A DNA stretch of 22,351 bases from Sediminicola sp047612485 (GCA_047612485.1 JBLGAT010000043.1:1-22351); one strand, 5' to 3'. Shown: positions 1-8,872, counted from the stretch's first letter. Notes: generated by a model not told the origin, from the letters alone. Numbers and translations are program-made.

Positions 1-2276
1 TCTGATAAGTCGCCCCCTGCCATTACATAGGCCAATTTGTTGGCGATTTTCTTATCGTGTTCGGAAATATATTTTCCGGCTTGCATAGAATCTGTTCCAA
101 CCAAAAACATCCCTAAGGCTTGTTTGCCCAATACTTTTACGTCGGTGCGTTTCGGAGGTTGCGTATAACCTGTTTCTGCCATAAGTTTAGCGTATGCTTT
201 GGCTGTAGCTATTTGCCGGTCTTTATTTACTACAACTACATCTTTCCCTTTTTGAAGGAGCCCCAAATCAAAGGCCTCATATGCAGAAGTAGAAACTTTT
301 GCCATGCCTATGGCTAAGAAATATTCCTGCAAAACGTTTAACTCCACATCATTTTTTCTAAAAATATCGGAAGCCCTAAGGGCCATTTCCTTGGATCCTC
401 CACCTCCTGGAATTACGCCCACACCAAATTCGACCAATCCCATATAGGTTTCGGCTGTGGCCACTACCATATCTGCATGCAATGAAAGTTCACAACCACC
501 GCCCAAAGTCATTCCGTGGGGAGCTGCAACGGTTGGGATTGATGAATAACGCATGCGCATCATGGTGTCCTGAAACATTTTTATGGCCATGTTCAATTCA
601 TCGTATTCTTGTTCCACGGCCATCATAAATATCATTCCGATATTTGCGCCCACAGAAAAATTAGCGGCCTGGTTCCCTACTACCAATCCTTGGAAATCTT
701 TTTCGGCAAGATCAATACCCTTATTGAGTCCGGCTAAAACATCCCCGCCAATAGAATTCATCTTGGATTGGAATTCTACATTTAGAATGCCGTCTCCCAA
801 ATCCTCTATAACTACACCGCTATTTTTAAAAACTTCCTTAGTTTTACGAATGTTGTCCAATATGATGAAGGCATCCTGACCAGGAATCTTTCCTATGGCT
901 TTTTTAGGGATATCGTAATAGTACGTTGCCCCATCTTTTACAGCGTAAAAGGAAGTAACACCAGCAGTTTTCATTTCTTTTACCCACGCCGCAGGCTCCA
1001 AACCTTCTGCCTTGATCAATTCCAACCCTTTTTCCAAACCAATGGCATCCCATATTTGGAATGGACCATGTTCCCATCCAAAACCGGCTTTCATGGCATC
1101 GTCAATTTTATAAAGCTCATCGGTGATCTCTGGAATTCTATGAGAAACATAGGCAAAGAGGGCGGCAAAACTTTTTCTGTAAAATTCACCGGCCTTGTCA
1201 TTCCCACTGACCAATATCTTGAATCTATCAACCACCTTATCTATGGTCTTTGTCAATTCCAAGGTGGTAAAACTTGCCCTTTTACTGGTCCTGTATTCCA
1301 AGGTGTTTAGATCAAGCGTTTTAATCTCACTGGATCCATCGGGATTTTTAACCTTATTATAAAAACCTTGGCCGGTTTTGCTTCCCAGCCATTTATTTTT
1401 CATCATGGTGTCGATGAAGTCGGGAAGTTTAAAAAGTTCCAAACGCTCATCTTTCGTGCAATTCTCAGATATCCCATTGGCAACATGCACAAGGGTATCC
1501 AGGCCAACAACATCTACGGTTCGGAAGGTGGCCGATTTAGGTCTGCCAATTACAGGGCCTGTCAGTTTATCCACTTCCTCCACGGTAAGATCCATTTCCT
1601 TGACCATGTGGAATAAGCTCTGAATACTGAAAATACCAATCCTATTTCCTATAAATGCAGGGGTATCCTTGGCAACCACAGAAGTCTTGCCCAAGAATTT
1701 CTCCCCATAACCGTTGAGGAACTCCAATACTTCTGGAGAAGTTTTTGGACCTGGGATGATTTCAAACAGTTTCAGATATCGGGCGGGGTTAAAAAAGTGG
1801 GTCCCACAGAAATGTTTCTGAAAATCGTCACTTCTACCTTCACTCATGAATTTAATGGGTATCCCTGAGGTATTGGATGTGATCAAAGTTCCGGGAGTTC
1901 TGAATTTTTCCAAATTCTCAAAAACCTTCTTTTTGATGTCCAATCGCTCTACAACCACCTCAATGATCCAATCAACTTGGGCCACCTTTGCAATGTCATC
2001 CTCAAGATTACCTGTTTGGATACGCTTTGCAAAATCTTGATGATAAATTGGAGAGGGTTTGGACTTTAAGGAGGCGGTTAAAGAATCGTTCACCAGTCTA
2101 TTACGAACCACTTTGTCCTGTAAGCTGAGTCCTTTAGACTTTTCCCTATCAGTTAATTCCCTAGGTACAATATCCAATAACACTACTTCCACGCCAATAT
2201 TTGCGAAATGGCATGCTATCCCACTACCCATTATACCAGAGCCAATTACCGCTACCTTTTTAATATGTTTGTTCAT
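1..2276 (-). CDS. fadN: FadN-type 3-hydroxyacyl-CoA dehydrogenase / enoyl-CoA hydratase, 3' end beyond the window
   Basis: Bifunctional beta-oxidation enzyme: hydrates 2-enoyl-CoA and oxidises the 3-hydroxyacyl-CoA with NAD+ in the cytoplasm. I translated the minus strand from the ATG at 2274-2276 and the frame is open for 758 codons to the window edge. The N-terminus has the Rossmann motif GSGIMGSG (about residues 12-19), and THFFNPARYLKLFE carries the dehydrogenase catalytic His (H160). The C-terminal crotonase part has the oxyanion-hole motif GGGCEL (592-597, E596) and GLVEFGVGVIPGGGG, whose E616 is the second catalytic Glu, so both hydratase glutamates are kept. Dehydrogenase-first order matches Bacillus FadN (about 790-800 aa) rather than FadB/FadJ, so about 40 residues are probably missing. 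It starts 12 nt after the marR stop, so the two are almost certainly cotranscribed. In related genomes a thiolase and an acyl-CoA dehydrogenase usually follow; they would lie outside. Confidence 0.93.
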   Translation of the reverse strand, partial: MNKHIKKVAVIGSGIMGSGIACHFANIGVEVVLLDIVPRELTDREKSKGLSLQDKVVRNRLVNDSLTASLKSKPSPIYHQDFAKRIQTGNLEDDIAKVAQVDWIIEVVVERLDIKKKVFENLEKFRTPGTLITSNTSGIPIKFMSEGRSDDFQKHFCGTHFFNPARYLKLFEIIPGPKTSPEVLEFLNGYGEKFLGKTSVVAKDTPAFIGNRIGIFSIQSLFHMVKEMDLTVEEVDKLTGPVIGRPKSATFRTVDVVGLDTLVHVANGISENCTKDERLELFKLPDFIDTMMKNKWLGSKTGQGFYNKVKNPDGSSEIKTLDLNTLEYRTSKRASFTTLELTKTIDKVVDRFKILVSGNDKAGEFYRKSFAALFAYVSHRIPEITDELYKIDDAMKAGFGWEHGPFQIWDAIGLEKGLELIKAEGLEPAAWVKEMKTAGVTSFYAVKDGATYYYDIPKKAIGKIPGQDAFIILDNIRKTKEVFKNSGVVIEDLGDGILNVEFQSKMNSIGGDVLAGLNKGIDLAEKDFQGLVVGNQAANFSVGANIGMIFMMAVEQEYDELNMAIKMFQDTMMRMRYSSIPTVAAPHGMTLGGGCELSLHADMVVATAETYMGLVEFGVGVIPGGGGSKEMALRASDIFRKNDVELNVLQEYFLAIGMAKVSTSAYEAFDLGLLQKGKDVVVVNKDRQIATAKAYAKLMAETGYTQPPKRTDVKVLGKQALGMFLVGTDSMQAGKYISEHDKKIANKLAYVMAGGDLS

Positions 2277-2288
2277 CAATAAATAGAA

Positions 2289-2741
2289 TTATTTGGTTGT
2301 TGAATTTTTTATGTAGATTTTTTTTTCGGCTATCAATTTGTTGATTGTATCTGTTACCTCAAAAAAGTGTTGGAGTTTTTCGTTTGTGATGTTTAGCTTG
2401 ACCACCTCATTGAAGCGCATGACCACATCTTTTGATAGTTTTCTTTTTTCCAAGCCCAATGCGGTCAAATGGATGAGAACACCCCTACCATCATCAGGAT
2501 TTGGCTTTCTTTCGATAAGTCCTTTTTCTTCAATGCTTTTTATTATCCTAGAAAGTGAGGTTGCCTCCATTCCCATTTTTGGACCCAACGCAGTGGAAGG
2601 AGTACCTGTCTTTGGATCGATGCTAAGCAAAGTAAAGCCGATAGCCATGGTAGTGTCATAGTTTTTGGCTTCTTCATTGTACATTTTAATGACTGCCTGC
2701 CATGTCGCCCTTAGAGCATAATCTACAGTAATATCCTTCAT
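2289..2741 (-). CDS. MarR-family transcriptional regulator of the beta-oxidation operon
   Basis: A 150-residue winged-helix DNA-binding protein, normal MarR length. The recognition region is GMEATSLSRIIKSIEEKGLI (about 57-76), followed by the wing with the family's D-x-R pattern in NPDDGRGVLIHLT (81-93). Helical N- and C-terminal segments would form the dimer interface. The ATG at 2739-2741 is 12 nt short of touching fadN at its other end (stop to fadN start), giving a two-gene unit. Its promoter overlaps a perfect 38-bp palindrome, so the simplest reading is a repressor that controls itself and fadN and is released by an acyl-CoA or fatty acid. The ligand is inference from gene context; family and operator position are visible. 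Confidence 0.92.
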   Translation of the reverse strand: MKDITVDYALRATWQAVIKMYNEEAKNYDTTMAIGFTLLSIDPKTGTPSTALGPKMGMEATSLSRIIKSIEEKGLIERKPNPDDGRGVLIHLTALGLEKRKLSKDVVMRFNEVVKLNITNEKLQHFFEVTDTINKLIAEKKIYIKNSTTK

Positions 2742-2759
2742 TTAATTTTTTATAGATAT

Positions 2760-2767
2760 CAAATATA
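2760..2767 (-). promoter_or_regulatory. -7 promoter element of marR-fadN
   Basis: On the minus strand these bases read TATATTTG, an exact match to the Bacteroidota -7 consensus TAnnTTTG, 19 bp upstream of the marR ATG. No clear TTG -33 element is present; the expected region is occupied by the palindrome at 2766-2803, which also touches the first two bases of this element. Overlap of operator and promoter is typical of repression. Confidence 0.65.
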
Positions 2768-2803
2768 ATAAAATTTATTATGCATGCATAATAAATTTTA
2801 TTA
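2766..2803. promoter_or_regulatory. Perfect 38-bp palindrome, probable MarR operator
   Basis: Every base from 2766 to 2784 pairs with 2803 back to 2785; the right half reads TGCATAATAAATTTTATTA. The centre is the tandem TGCATGCA, flanked by ATTA/TAAT and then an A/T outer arm. It lies 24 bp upstream of the marR ATG and fills the -10 to -45 region of that promoter. MarR dimers usually bind 16-20 bp palindromes, so the 38-bp symmetry could hold a central site plus outer contacts, or two dimers. The palindrome is seen directly; the bound protein is inferred from position. Confidence 0.75.
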
Positions 2804-2823
2804 AAACATCTAAAATAGGAGGT

Positions 2824-2855
2824 AAAAAAACACCCCATAGAAATAGGGGTGTTTT
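2824..2855 (-). terminator. Intrinsic terminator of the acyl-CoA ligase gene
   Basis: A 10-bp stem (AAAACACCCC at 2827-2836 with GGGGTGTTTT at 2846-2855) encloses a 9-nt loop. On the minus strand the stem runs into seven consecutive T (2830 to 2824). It lies 16 bp past the ligase stop codon and separates that gene from the marR promoter. Confidence 0.85.
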
Positions 2856-2870
2856 CTTGTATTATGAATT

Positions 2871-4655
2871 TTAATAGGCGTCAGGATTGCCATAGACCTC
2901 CTGATAAAGATCCAAATACTTTTCTTTTATTATTTTTCGCTTTAATTTTAGAGTGGGAGTTAGGTGGCCTCCATCAATGGTCCAAGCATCTGGGGTCAGA
3001 CGGAATTGTTTTATTTTTTCCCATTTGGCAAAATTTTCATTGGCCAAATCAACCTCTTCCTGAAAGCGTTCTATAACCTTTTCATTGGTCGCCAATTCTT
3101 TATTGTCACCAACCGTTAGGTTGTGTTTCTTTGCCCAATTCTTCACAAATTCAAAATCGGGCTGGATGATGGCGGCGGGCATTTTTTCACCTTCACCGAC
3201 GACCATGATTTGTTCAATGAATCGGGATTGTTTAAACCTATTCTCCAGAAGTTGCGGTGCAACATATTTTCCTCCGGAGGTCTTGAACATTTCTTTTTTC
3301 CGGTCCGTAATTTTTAAGAAACCTTCTGAGTCCAATTCACCGATGTCGCCAGTGTGGAAATATCCATCTATAAGTACTTCATTGGTTTTCTCGGTATCTT
3401 TATAATACCCGATCATAACCTGAGGACCTCTAATGCAGATTTCCCCATCTTTAGCAATTTTAACTTCCGTACGTTCTATCAATTTCCCTACGCTACCAAT
3501 CTTAAAGCCGCCATTGCGCATATCGTTTACAGAAATAACGGGTGACGTTTCCGTAAGGCCATAACCTTCCATGACCCCCATTTCAGCGGCGTTGAAAATT
3601 CTGGCCAACCTTGGTTGTAAGGCAGCACTACCTGACGCTATAAGATCTAAATTACCGCCAAGCCCTGCTTTCCATTTGCTAAAAATTAGTTTACGGGCCA
3701 ATGCCAATTTTTGCTCATAGAACCATCCATTTTGTCCGTATGGTTCATATTGCAGCCCAACTTCTACCGCCCAGAAAAATAGTTTCTTTTTGATACCGGT
3801 AAGCTCCGCTCCCTTAGCAATTATTTTGTCGTAAACTTTTTCCAATAACCTTGGGACGGCCGTCATAACGTGAGGCTCTGTCTCCTTAAGGTTTTCACTG
3901 ATCTTATCAATGGATTCAGCGAAATAGATGCTCACTCCCCTGTATTGGTAAAGATACATGAGCATGCGCTCATAAATATGGCAAACAGGGAGAAAGCTTA
4001 AGGCTTTAGCTTTTCCGTCCACAATAGGAAATCTTTTGGAACTTTCCAGTGCATTGCTCACTACGTTGTCATGGGACAGCATGACCCCTTTAGGCCTTCC
4101 CGTGGTCCCTGACGTATAAATCAACGTAGCAAGGTCATTAGGTTGTACAGCGTCTTTTAAAGTGTCTACCTCTGTTTGGTTGGAGGTGTCGGCACCCAAT
4201 TCCAAGATTTCGTTCCAGTTCTTGCAATCGGATAAAGCATCAAATGAATATACATCCAATAAATGGGGGGTATCGGCCTTTACTGCTTTTACCTTTTCGT
4301 AGACTTCATTACAAGAAACAAAGCAATACTTTGCCTCTGAATGGTTAAGTACAAATTTATAATCCTCTTCTGAAATTGTAGGATAAATAGGTACATTTTG
4401 AGCCCCCAATTGAAGAATTCCAATATCCATGATATTCCATTCCGTTCGATTGCTCAACGAAATCAAGGCAATCTTATCATTTGGCCTTACGCCCAGTCTC
4501 AATAGCGCACGACTAACAGTATTGGCCTTATCAATATATTCCTTGGTGGAAGTGGCGATCCATTTACCATCATATTTGGTAATTAAGGACTTTTCTAGGT
4601 TAAATTTCTCTAATTGATAATACGGAAAATCAAAAAGGCGAGTGATTGTTTGCAT
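2871..4655 (-). CDS. fadD: Long-chain fatty-acid--CoA ligase (AMP-forming)
   Basis: Activates long-chain fatty acids to acyl-CoA using ATP, the entry step to the beta-oxidation enzymes encoded just downstream. It is an ANL-superfamily adenylating enzyme of 594 residues. Visible motifs are the phosphate loop YTSGTTGRPKG (about 180-190), the YGLTETSP motif, HTGDIGELDSEGFLKITDRKKEMFKTSGGK (hinge and DR region), and the C-terminal LTPTLKLKRK holding the expected catalytic lysine. I chose the ATG at 4653-4655; an upstream in-frame TTG at 4679 would add eight residues unlike the family start MQTITRLFDFP. It has its own terminator and a separate upstream region, so it is probably transcribed apart from marR-fadN although co-directional. 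The sub-family resembles the larger, FadD15-like bacterial enzymes. Confidence 0.93.
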   Translation of the reverse strand: MQTITRLFDFPYYQLEKFNLEKSLITKYDGKWIATSTKEYIDKANTVSRALLRLGVRPNDKIALISLSNRTEWNIMDIGILQLGAQNVPIYPTISEEDYKFVLNHSEAKYCFVSCNEVYEKVKAVKADTPHLLDVYSFDALSDCKNWNEILELGADTSNQTEVDTLKDAVQPNDLATLIYTSGTTGRPKGVMLSHDNVVSNALESSKRFPIVDGKAKALSFLPVCHIYERMLMYLYQYRGVSIYFAESIDKISENLKETEPHVMTAVPRLLEKVYDKIIAKGAELTGIKKKLFFWAVEVGLQYEPYGQNGWFYEQKLALARKLIFSKWKAGLGGNLDLIASGSAALQPRLARIFNAAEMGVMEGYGLTETSPVISVNDMRNGGFKIGSVGKLIERTEVKIAKDGEICIRGPQVMIGYYKDTEKTNEVLIDGYFHTGDIGELDSEGFLKITDRKKEMFKTSGGKYVAPQLLENRFKQSRFIEQIMVVGEGEKMPAAIIQPDFEFVKNWAKKHNLTVGDNKELATNEKVIERFQEEVDLANENFAKWEKIKQFRLTPDAWTIDGGHLTPTLKLKRKIIKEKYLDLYQEVYGNPDAY

Positions 4656-4689
4656 ATTTTTTTCTAAACGTATGGGCAAATTAAGAAAA

Positions 4690-4717
4690 GGGAATGGTAT
4701 TTTAAAATGGCATTCCC
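4690..4717. promoter_or_regulatory. Imperfect palindrome upstream of the acyl-CoA ligase, candidate operator
   Basis: GGGAATG (4690-4696) and CATTCCC (4711-4717) are perfect inverted arms, and the centre ATTTTAAAAT (4699-4708) is itself a palindrome; only the two-base joints do not pair. The element lies 35 bp upstream of the ligase ATG, next to a near-consensus minus-strand -7 (TTAATTTG, 4677-4684). It has no likeness to the marR palindrome. No T-run follows, so it is not a terminator. The binding factor is unknown. Confidence 0.4.
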
Positions 4718-4923
4718 ATAAAACATGTTATAATATTAGTGAATTCCTAGTTTCCAACTAAATAAAATATGAAAAACATATACCGGAGGTTGTAGTAAGT
4801 TATTAGATTAGAGGTCGTTATACAAAATTTTCGGGGACAGTTAATGTTCTACTTCAGGGGTTTATTTTTTTCTATGTTACACAAAGAATAATCTACCTCC
4901 ATAAAATAAAAATTATTAAATGG
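4718..4923. other. Intergenic stretch without a recognised gene
   Basis: Together with the flanking palindrome and terminator, this is part of a 330-bp gap between the purL stop and the acyl-CoA ligase start. It is A/T-rich, has no reading frame of note, and shows only a weak, widely spaced GGAGGT/ACCTCC inverted pair (about 4786-4791 and 4892-4897). I see no tRNA, riboswitch or repeat family. It may hold distal promoter elements for the ligase. Confidence 0.4.
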
Positions 4924-4957
4924 AAAAGGCCGATGTTGATGCATCGGCCTTTTTTTT
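4924..4957. terminator. Terminator after purL
   Basis: A 12-bp stem (AAAAGGCCGATG at 4924-4935, CATCGGCCTTTT at 4942-4953) has a 6-nt loop. It lies about 30 bp beyond the purL stop. The longer T-run (eight T, 4950-4957) is on the plus strand; in the purL direction only four T follow the stem, so on the minus strand it may be moderately efficient. Confidence 0.75.
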
Positions 4958-4985
4958 GTTTCTATATACTTTGTAAAGGATATGA

Positions 4986-7900
4986 TTAATTCTTCTTATG
5001 ACTTTCCACCCAGTTTCTTGCATTGGCAAAAGCCTCCAACCAAGGAGATGCTTCGTCCTTTCTTCCTGCAGGGTAATGCGCCCAGTTCCATTGGAAGATA
5101 GAACGTTCTATATGGGGCATGGTCACCAAATGTCTTCCAGTTTTATCGCAAAGCATTGCGGTATTATAATCCGATCCGTTAGGGTTGGCTGGATATCCTT
5201 CATAACCATAGTTGGCCACGATTTCATAGTTCTCTTTTGACATAGGCAATTTAAATTTTCCTTCCCCATGTGAAATCCAAACACCAAGATTCGCACCGGC
5301 CAAAGATGAAAGCATCACTGAATTGTTCTTTTGAATCACTACCGATGTAAATCCGCTTTCGTGTTTCTGGGAATCATTATAGGTCATTTTCCCATGATTC
5401 TCATGATCTGGATTTATTAGATCCAATTCCATAAACAACTGACAGCCGTTACAGATCCCTATGGATAAGGTATCTGGTCTTGCAAAGAAGTTTTTAAGCG
5501 CAAGATTTGCTTTTTCATTGTATTTAAAAGCACCTGCCCATCCTTTGGCACTGCCCAGTACATCGGAATTGGAGAAGCCCCCGACAGCCCCTATAAACTG
5601 AATATCTTCCAATGTCTCACGCCCGGAAATAAGATCGGTCATGTGTACATCCTTCACATCAAAACCTGCCAAATACATGGCATTGGCCATTTCTCGCTCA
5701 GAATTACTCCCTTTTTCCCTAAGAATCGCTGCTTTTGGTTTAGGTTGTCCCGCGATTTGCAATCCTGCCAAACTTTTAAGGCTGCCATTAAAATGGGATG
5801 GAAATTTATAGCGCAATGCCTGGTCTTTGTAATTTTCATACCGAACCTGCGCAAGGTTATTGGCCGTTTGTTTCCTATCCAATAGATAAGAAGTTTTAAA
5901 CCATGTGTCGCGCAAGGAATTGATATTCAATCCCATTTCAATACCGTGATTTTGAATGGTCAATACAGATTCCTCAATAACAGTTCCTATTTTGTTAAAA
6001 TGAACTCCGGCATCCTTCAATATCTTTTCTATAGAAGCATCTTTGCCTTGAAAAACAATACCTGCATTTTCTGCAAACAGTAATTTAATGGTATCAGCTT
6101 CCCCTAGATCAGTTAAATCCAACTTGGCCCCCAAATGGTTGTCTGCAAAACACATTTCCAGCAAGGTTGTGATCAGTCCACCTGATGCCACATCGTGACC
6201 TGCACTAATATTGCCTTCACCTATTAAACGCTGAATGGTATTAAAGGTATTCTTAAAGCTTTTCGCATCCTTAATGGTTGGGGCTTCGTTCCCAATGGTG
6301 TTCCGTATTTGTGCGAAGGACGAACCGCCCAATTTAAAGTTGTCTTGGGAAAGGTTGACGTAATAAATATCACCACCATTTCTTTGTAAAACAGGCTCTA
6401 CCACTTTGGTGATATCGGTACAATGGGCCGCTGCCGAAATTATAACGGTTCCTGGAGCAATGACTTCCGCATTTTTGTAGCGTTGCTTCATGGAAAGAGA
6501 ATCCTTGCCCGTTGGCACATTAATGCCAAGTGCTATGGCAAAATCTGAGATGGCTTCCACCGCTTCATACAATCTGGCATCCTCCCCTTCATTCTTGCAA
6601 GGCCACATCCAGTTTGCCGATAATGAGACCGATTGTAATCCGTCTTTTATCGGTGCCCAAATTAGGTTAGTGAGCGCTTCGGCTATGCTGTTTCTACTTC
6701 CTGCAGTCGGGTCTATCAACCCAGAGATGGGGGAGTGCCCAATAGAGGTTGCAATTCCCTCTTTTCCCTTATAATCCAAAGCCATTACCCCACAATTGTT
6801 CAATGGTAATTGTAATGGGCCTGCACACTGTTGTTTGGCGACTTTTCCCCCAACACAGCGGTCTACCTTATTGGTTAACCAATCCTTACAGGCAACTGCC
6901 TCTAATTGTAGGACTTGTGCCAAATACTCATGAAAATGTTCCAAGGAATACTCGGGGGCGGCATATTTTCTATTGATGGTGGTATCTGTCATGATAGTCT
7001 TAGGAGAACTTCCGAACATATCGGAAAGATCTAGATCCATAGGCTTTTCACCAGTGGTTTTGGACTGGAAGGTAAAACGCTTGTCTCCGGTAACATCACC
7101 AACTTCATATATGGGAGAGCGCTCCCTGTCCGCAATGCGGTGAAGCATGTCCACATCATTTTTTCCGATCACCAATCCCATACGCTCTTGTGATTCATTC
7201 CCGATAATTTCTTTTGCTGATAGGGTAGGATCTCCTACGGGCAATTTATCAAGATCAATTTTTCCACCCGTATCTTCAACAAGTTCTGAAAGACAATTAA
7301 GATGTCCCCCAGCACCATGGTCATGAATGGACACGATGGGATTATGTTCACTTTCTACCAATCCTCGGATTGCGTTGGCGGCTCGTTTTTGCATTTCGGG
7401 ATTGGAACGTTGTATGGCATTAAGTTCTATTGTAGAACCAAATTTCCCAGTATCTGCACTGGATACAGCGGCGCCTCCCATTCCAATACGGTAGTTGTCA
7501 CCTCCTAGAATTACTATTTTGTCCCCAGTTTTAGGAGCATCTTTTAGGGCTTGGTCCAATTTTCCGTAACCAACTCCACCCGCTTGCATAATCACCTTAT
7601 CGTATCCTAAAACTCTGGCGTCTTCTTCGTGTTCAAACGTTAGCACGGAACCGACGATTAGCGGTTGTCCAAATTTATTGCCAAAATCAGAAGCGCCATT
7701 GGAGGCTTTGATCAGAATATCCATTGGGGTTTGGTATAACCAGTCCCGCTCTTTCACACCTTTTTCCCAAGCTCTGTTTTCCTCCAATCGGGAATATGAG
7801 GTCATGTAAACTGCAGTGCCTGCCAATGGCAAAGACCCTTTTCCACCTGCCAAACGGTCCCTTATTTCTCCTCCGGCTCCTGTAGCGGCACCATTGAAAG

Positions 7901-8669
7901 GTTCTACGGTAGTTGGAAAATTATGGGTTTCAGCCTTTAAAGAGATGACAGAATCAAAATTGCTCTCCCTATAAAAATCTGGTTTGTCTGCACTCTTGGG
8001 TGCAAATTGCACAACGGTCGGACCTTTGACAAATGCCACATTATCCTTATAAGCGGATATGATATCCCCCGGATGTTCTTGAGCTGTTTTTTTAATAAGT
8101 TTAAAAAGAGATGTTGGTTTTTCAACCCCATCTATAACAAATTTTCCATTGAAAATTTTATGTCTACAATGTTCTGAGTTGACTTGACTGAATCCAAAAA
8201 CTTCCGAATCTGTCAATTTGCGACCAATTTTTTTGGACATTCTGTCCAGATAATCTACTTCTTCGCTACTCAAGGCCAGACCTTCCTTCTCATTGTAGGC
8301 GCCAATATCATCTATTTCCAGAACAGCTTCTGGCTCTATTTTTATGGTAAAGATATCCTGGGTTAAAGCGCTATACTTTTGCAATAGCATAGGATCAAAA
8401 TCCAAGGAGTCCTTATTACTGGCTTTAAATTCTTCAATTCTTATAATACCAGAAACTCCCATGTTTTGGGTAATTTCTGTTGCATTTGTGCTCCAAGGTG
8501 TTATCATAGCTGCTCTTGGACCAACAAAAAAGGCGTCAAGAGACGCCGTGTTTATATGAGGTTGGTTGCCGAACAACCAAGTCAATTTAGTGATGTCTTC
8601 TTTAGAAAGTTCATTATTGCTTTGAATAGCAAAAACTTTGGTATTTGGGTCCCCGAAAAAATGAATCAT
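4986..8669 (-). CDS. purL: Phosphoribosylformylglycinamidine synthase, large single-chain form
   Basis: Fourth step of purine synthesis: converts FGAR to FGAM with ATP and glutamine. The 1227 residues cover the one-chain architecture also found in E. coli: an N-terminal PurS-like part, the linker and synthase half beginning with SEHCRHKIF, two AIRS-type halves (with GHDVASGG in the second), and a C-terminal class I glutaminase. The glutaminase has GGFSNSDVLGSAKGWA, the nucleophile elbow GICNGCQ (C1073) and MPHIER with the catalytic His. The family usually has MPHPER; the Ile variant looks tolerated. The ATG at 8667-8669 was chosen over an in-frame TTG at 8696 because the latter coincides with the expected transcription start and the family begins MIHFFG. 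It stands alone, with its own promoter and terminator. Confidence 0.97.
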   Translation of the reverse strand: MIHFFGDPNTKVFAIQSNNELSKEDITKLTWLFGNQPHINTASLDAFFVGPRAAMITPWSTNATEITQNMGVSGIIRIEEFKASNKDSLDFDPMLLQKYSALTQDIFTIKIEPEAVLEIDDIGAYNEKEGLALSSEEVDYLDRMSKKIGRKLTDSEVFGFSQVNSEHCRHKIFNGKFVIDGVEKPTSLFKLIKKTAQEHPGDIISAYKDNVAFVKGPTVVQFAPKSADKPDFYRESNFDSVISLKAETHNFPTTVEPFNGAATGAGGEIRDRLAGGKGSLPLAGTAVYMTSYSRLEENRAWEKGVKERDWLYQTPMDILIKASNGASDFGNKFGQPLIVGSVLTFEHEEDARVLGYDKVIMQAGGVGYGKLDQALKDAPKTGDKIVILGGDNYRIGMGGAAVSSADTGKFGSTIELNAIQRSNPEMQKRAANAIRGLVESEHNPIVSIHDHGAGGHLNCLSELVEDTGGKIDLDKLPVGDPTLSAKEIIGNESQERMGLVIGKNDVDMLHRIADRERSPIYEVGDVTGDKRFTFQSKTTGEKPMDLDLSDMFGSSPKTIMTDTTINRKYAAPEYSLEHFHEYLAQVLQLEAVACKDWLTNKVDRCVGGKVAKQQCAGPLQLPLNNCGVMALDYKGKEGIATSIGHSPISGLIDPTAGSRNSIAEALTNLIWAPIKDGLQSVSLSANWMWPCKNEGEDARLYEAVEAISDFAIALGINVPTGKDSLSMKQRYKNAEVIAPGTVIISAAAHCTDITKVVEPVLQRNGGDIYYVNLSQDNFKLGGSSFAQIRNTIGNEAPTIKDAKSFKNTFNTIQRLIGEGNISAGHDVASGGLITTLLEMCFADNHLGAKLDLTDLGEADTIKLLFAENAGIVFQGKDASIEKILKDAGVHFNKIGTVIEESVLTIQNHGIEMGLNINSLRDTWFKTSYLLDRKQTANNLAQVRYENYKDQALRYKFPSHFNGSLKSLAGLQIAGQPKPKAAILREKGSNSEREMANAMYLAGFDVKDVHMTDLISGRETLEDIQFIGAVGGFSNSDVLGSAKGWAGAFKYNEKANLALKNFFARPDTLSIGICNGCQLFMELDLINPDHENHGKMTYNDSQKHESGFTSVVIQKNNSVMLSSLAGANLGVWISHGEGKFKLPMSKENYEIVANYGYEGYPANPNGSDYNTAMLCDKTGRHLVTMPHIERSIFQWNWAHYPAGRKDEASPWLEAFANARNWVESHKKN

Positions 8670-8700
8670 GGAATTCGTAAATTGTTTGTTTAACAAGGCA

Positions 8701-8728
8701 CAAATTTACATTTTTTATGTGTAAATAA
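8701..8728 (-). promoter_or_regulatory. purL promoter with overlapping inverted repeat
   Basis: The minus strand has TAAATTTG (8708 to 8701), an exact TAnnTTTG -7 box, with a weak TTA in the -33 position (8728-8726) 17 bp upstream. ATTTACA (8704-8710) and TGTAAAT (8720-8726) form a 7-bp inverted repeat with a 9-bp spacer inside the same promoter. The predicted start near 8696 gives a leader of about 27 nt to the ATG at 8669. Confidence 0.6.
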
Positions 8729-8872
8729 TGGACAGAAAAGTGAACACTTATAAGCACCAATTGTTAATTAATGGAGCAGAACCATCTCAGCTGGGTATAT
8801 TCTGTTGAAAGGTTAGAAATATTTCCAATTGGAAAAGAAGATAAATTAAATGGCTTGTATATAAGGATTAGG

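Noticed and set aside
1..2276. Possible frameshift in the fadN-like gene, since no complete frame is bounded by the window.
   Set aside because: Reading the minus strand from 2276 to 1 gave one continuous frame with dehydrogenase and hydratase motifs in order; it is only cut by the window edge.
4656..4679. TTG start for the acyl-CoA ligase, adding eight residues.
   Set aside because: An ATG at 4653-4655 fits the family N-terminus, and the upstream piece overlaps promoter-like sequence.
4786..4897. GGAGGT/ACCTCC pair in the purL-ligase gap as a repeat or mobile-element end.
   Set aside because: Six bases over more than 100 bp is expected by chance; no target duplication or transposase is present.
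8670..8696. TTG start for purL, adding nine residues.
   Set aside because: It coincides with the expected transcription start behind TAAATTTG, and the family begins MIHFFG.
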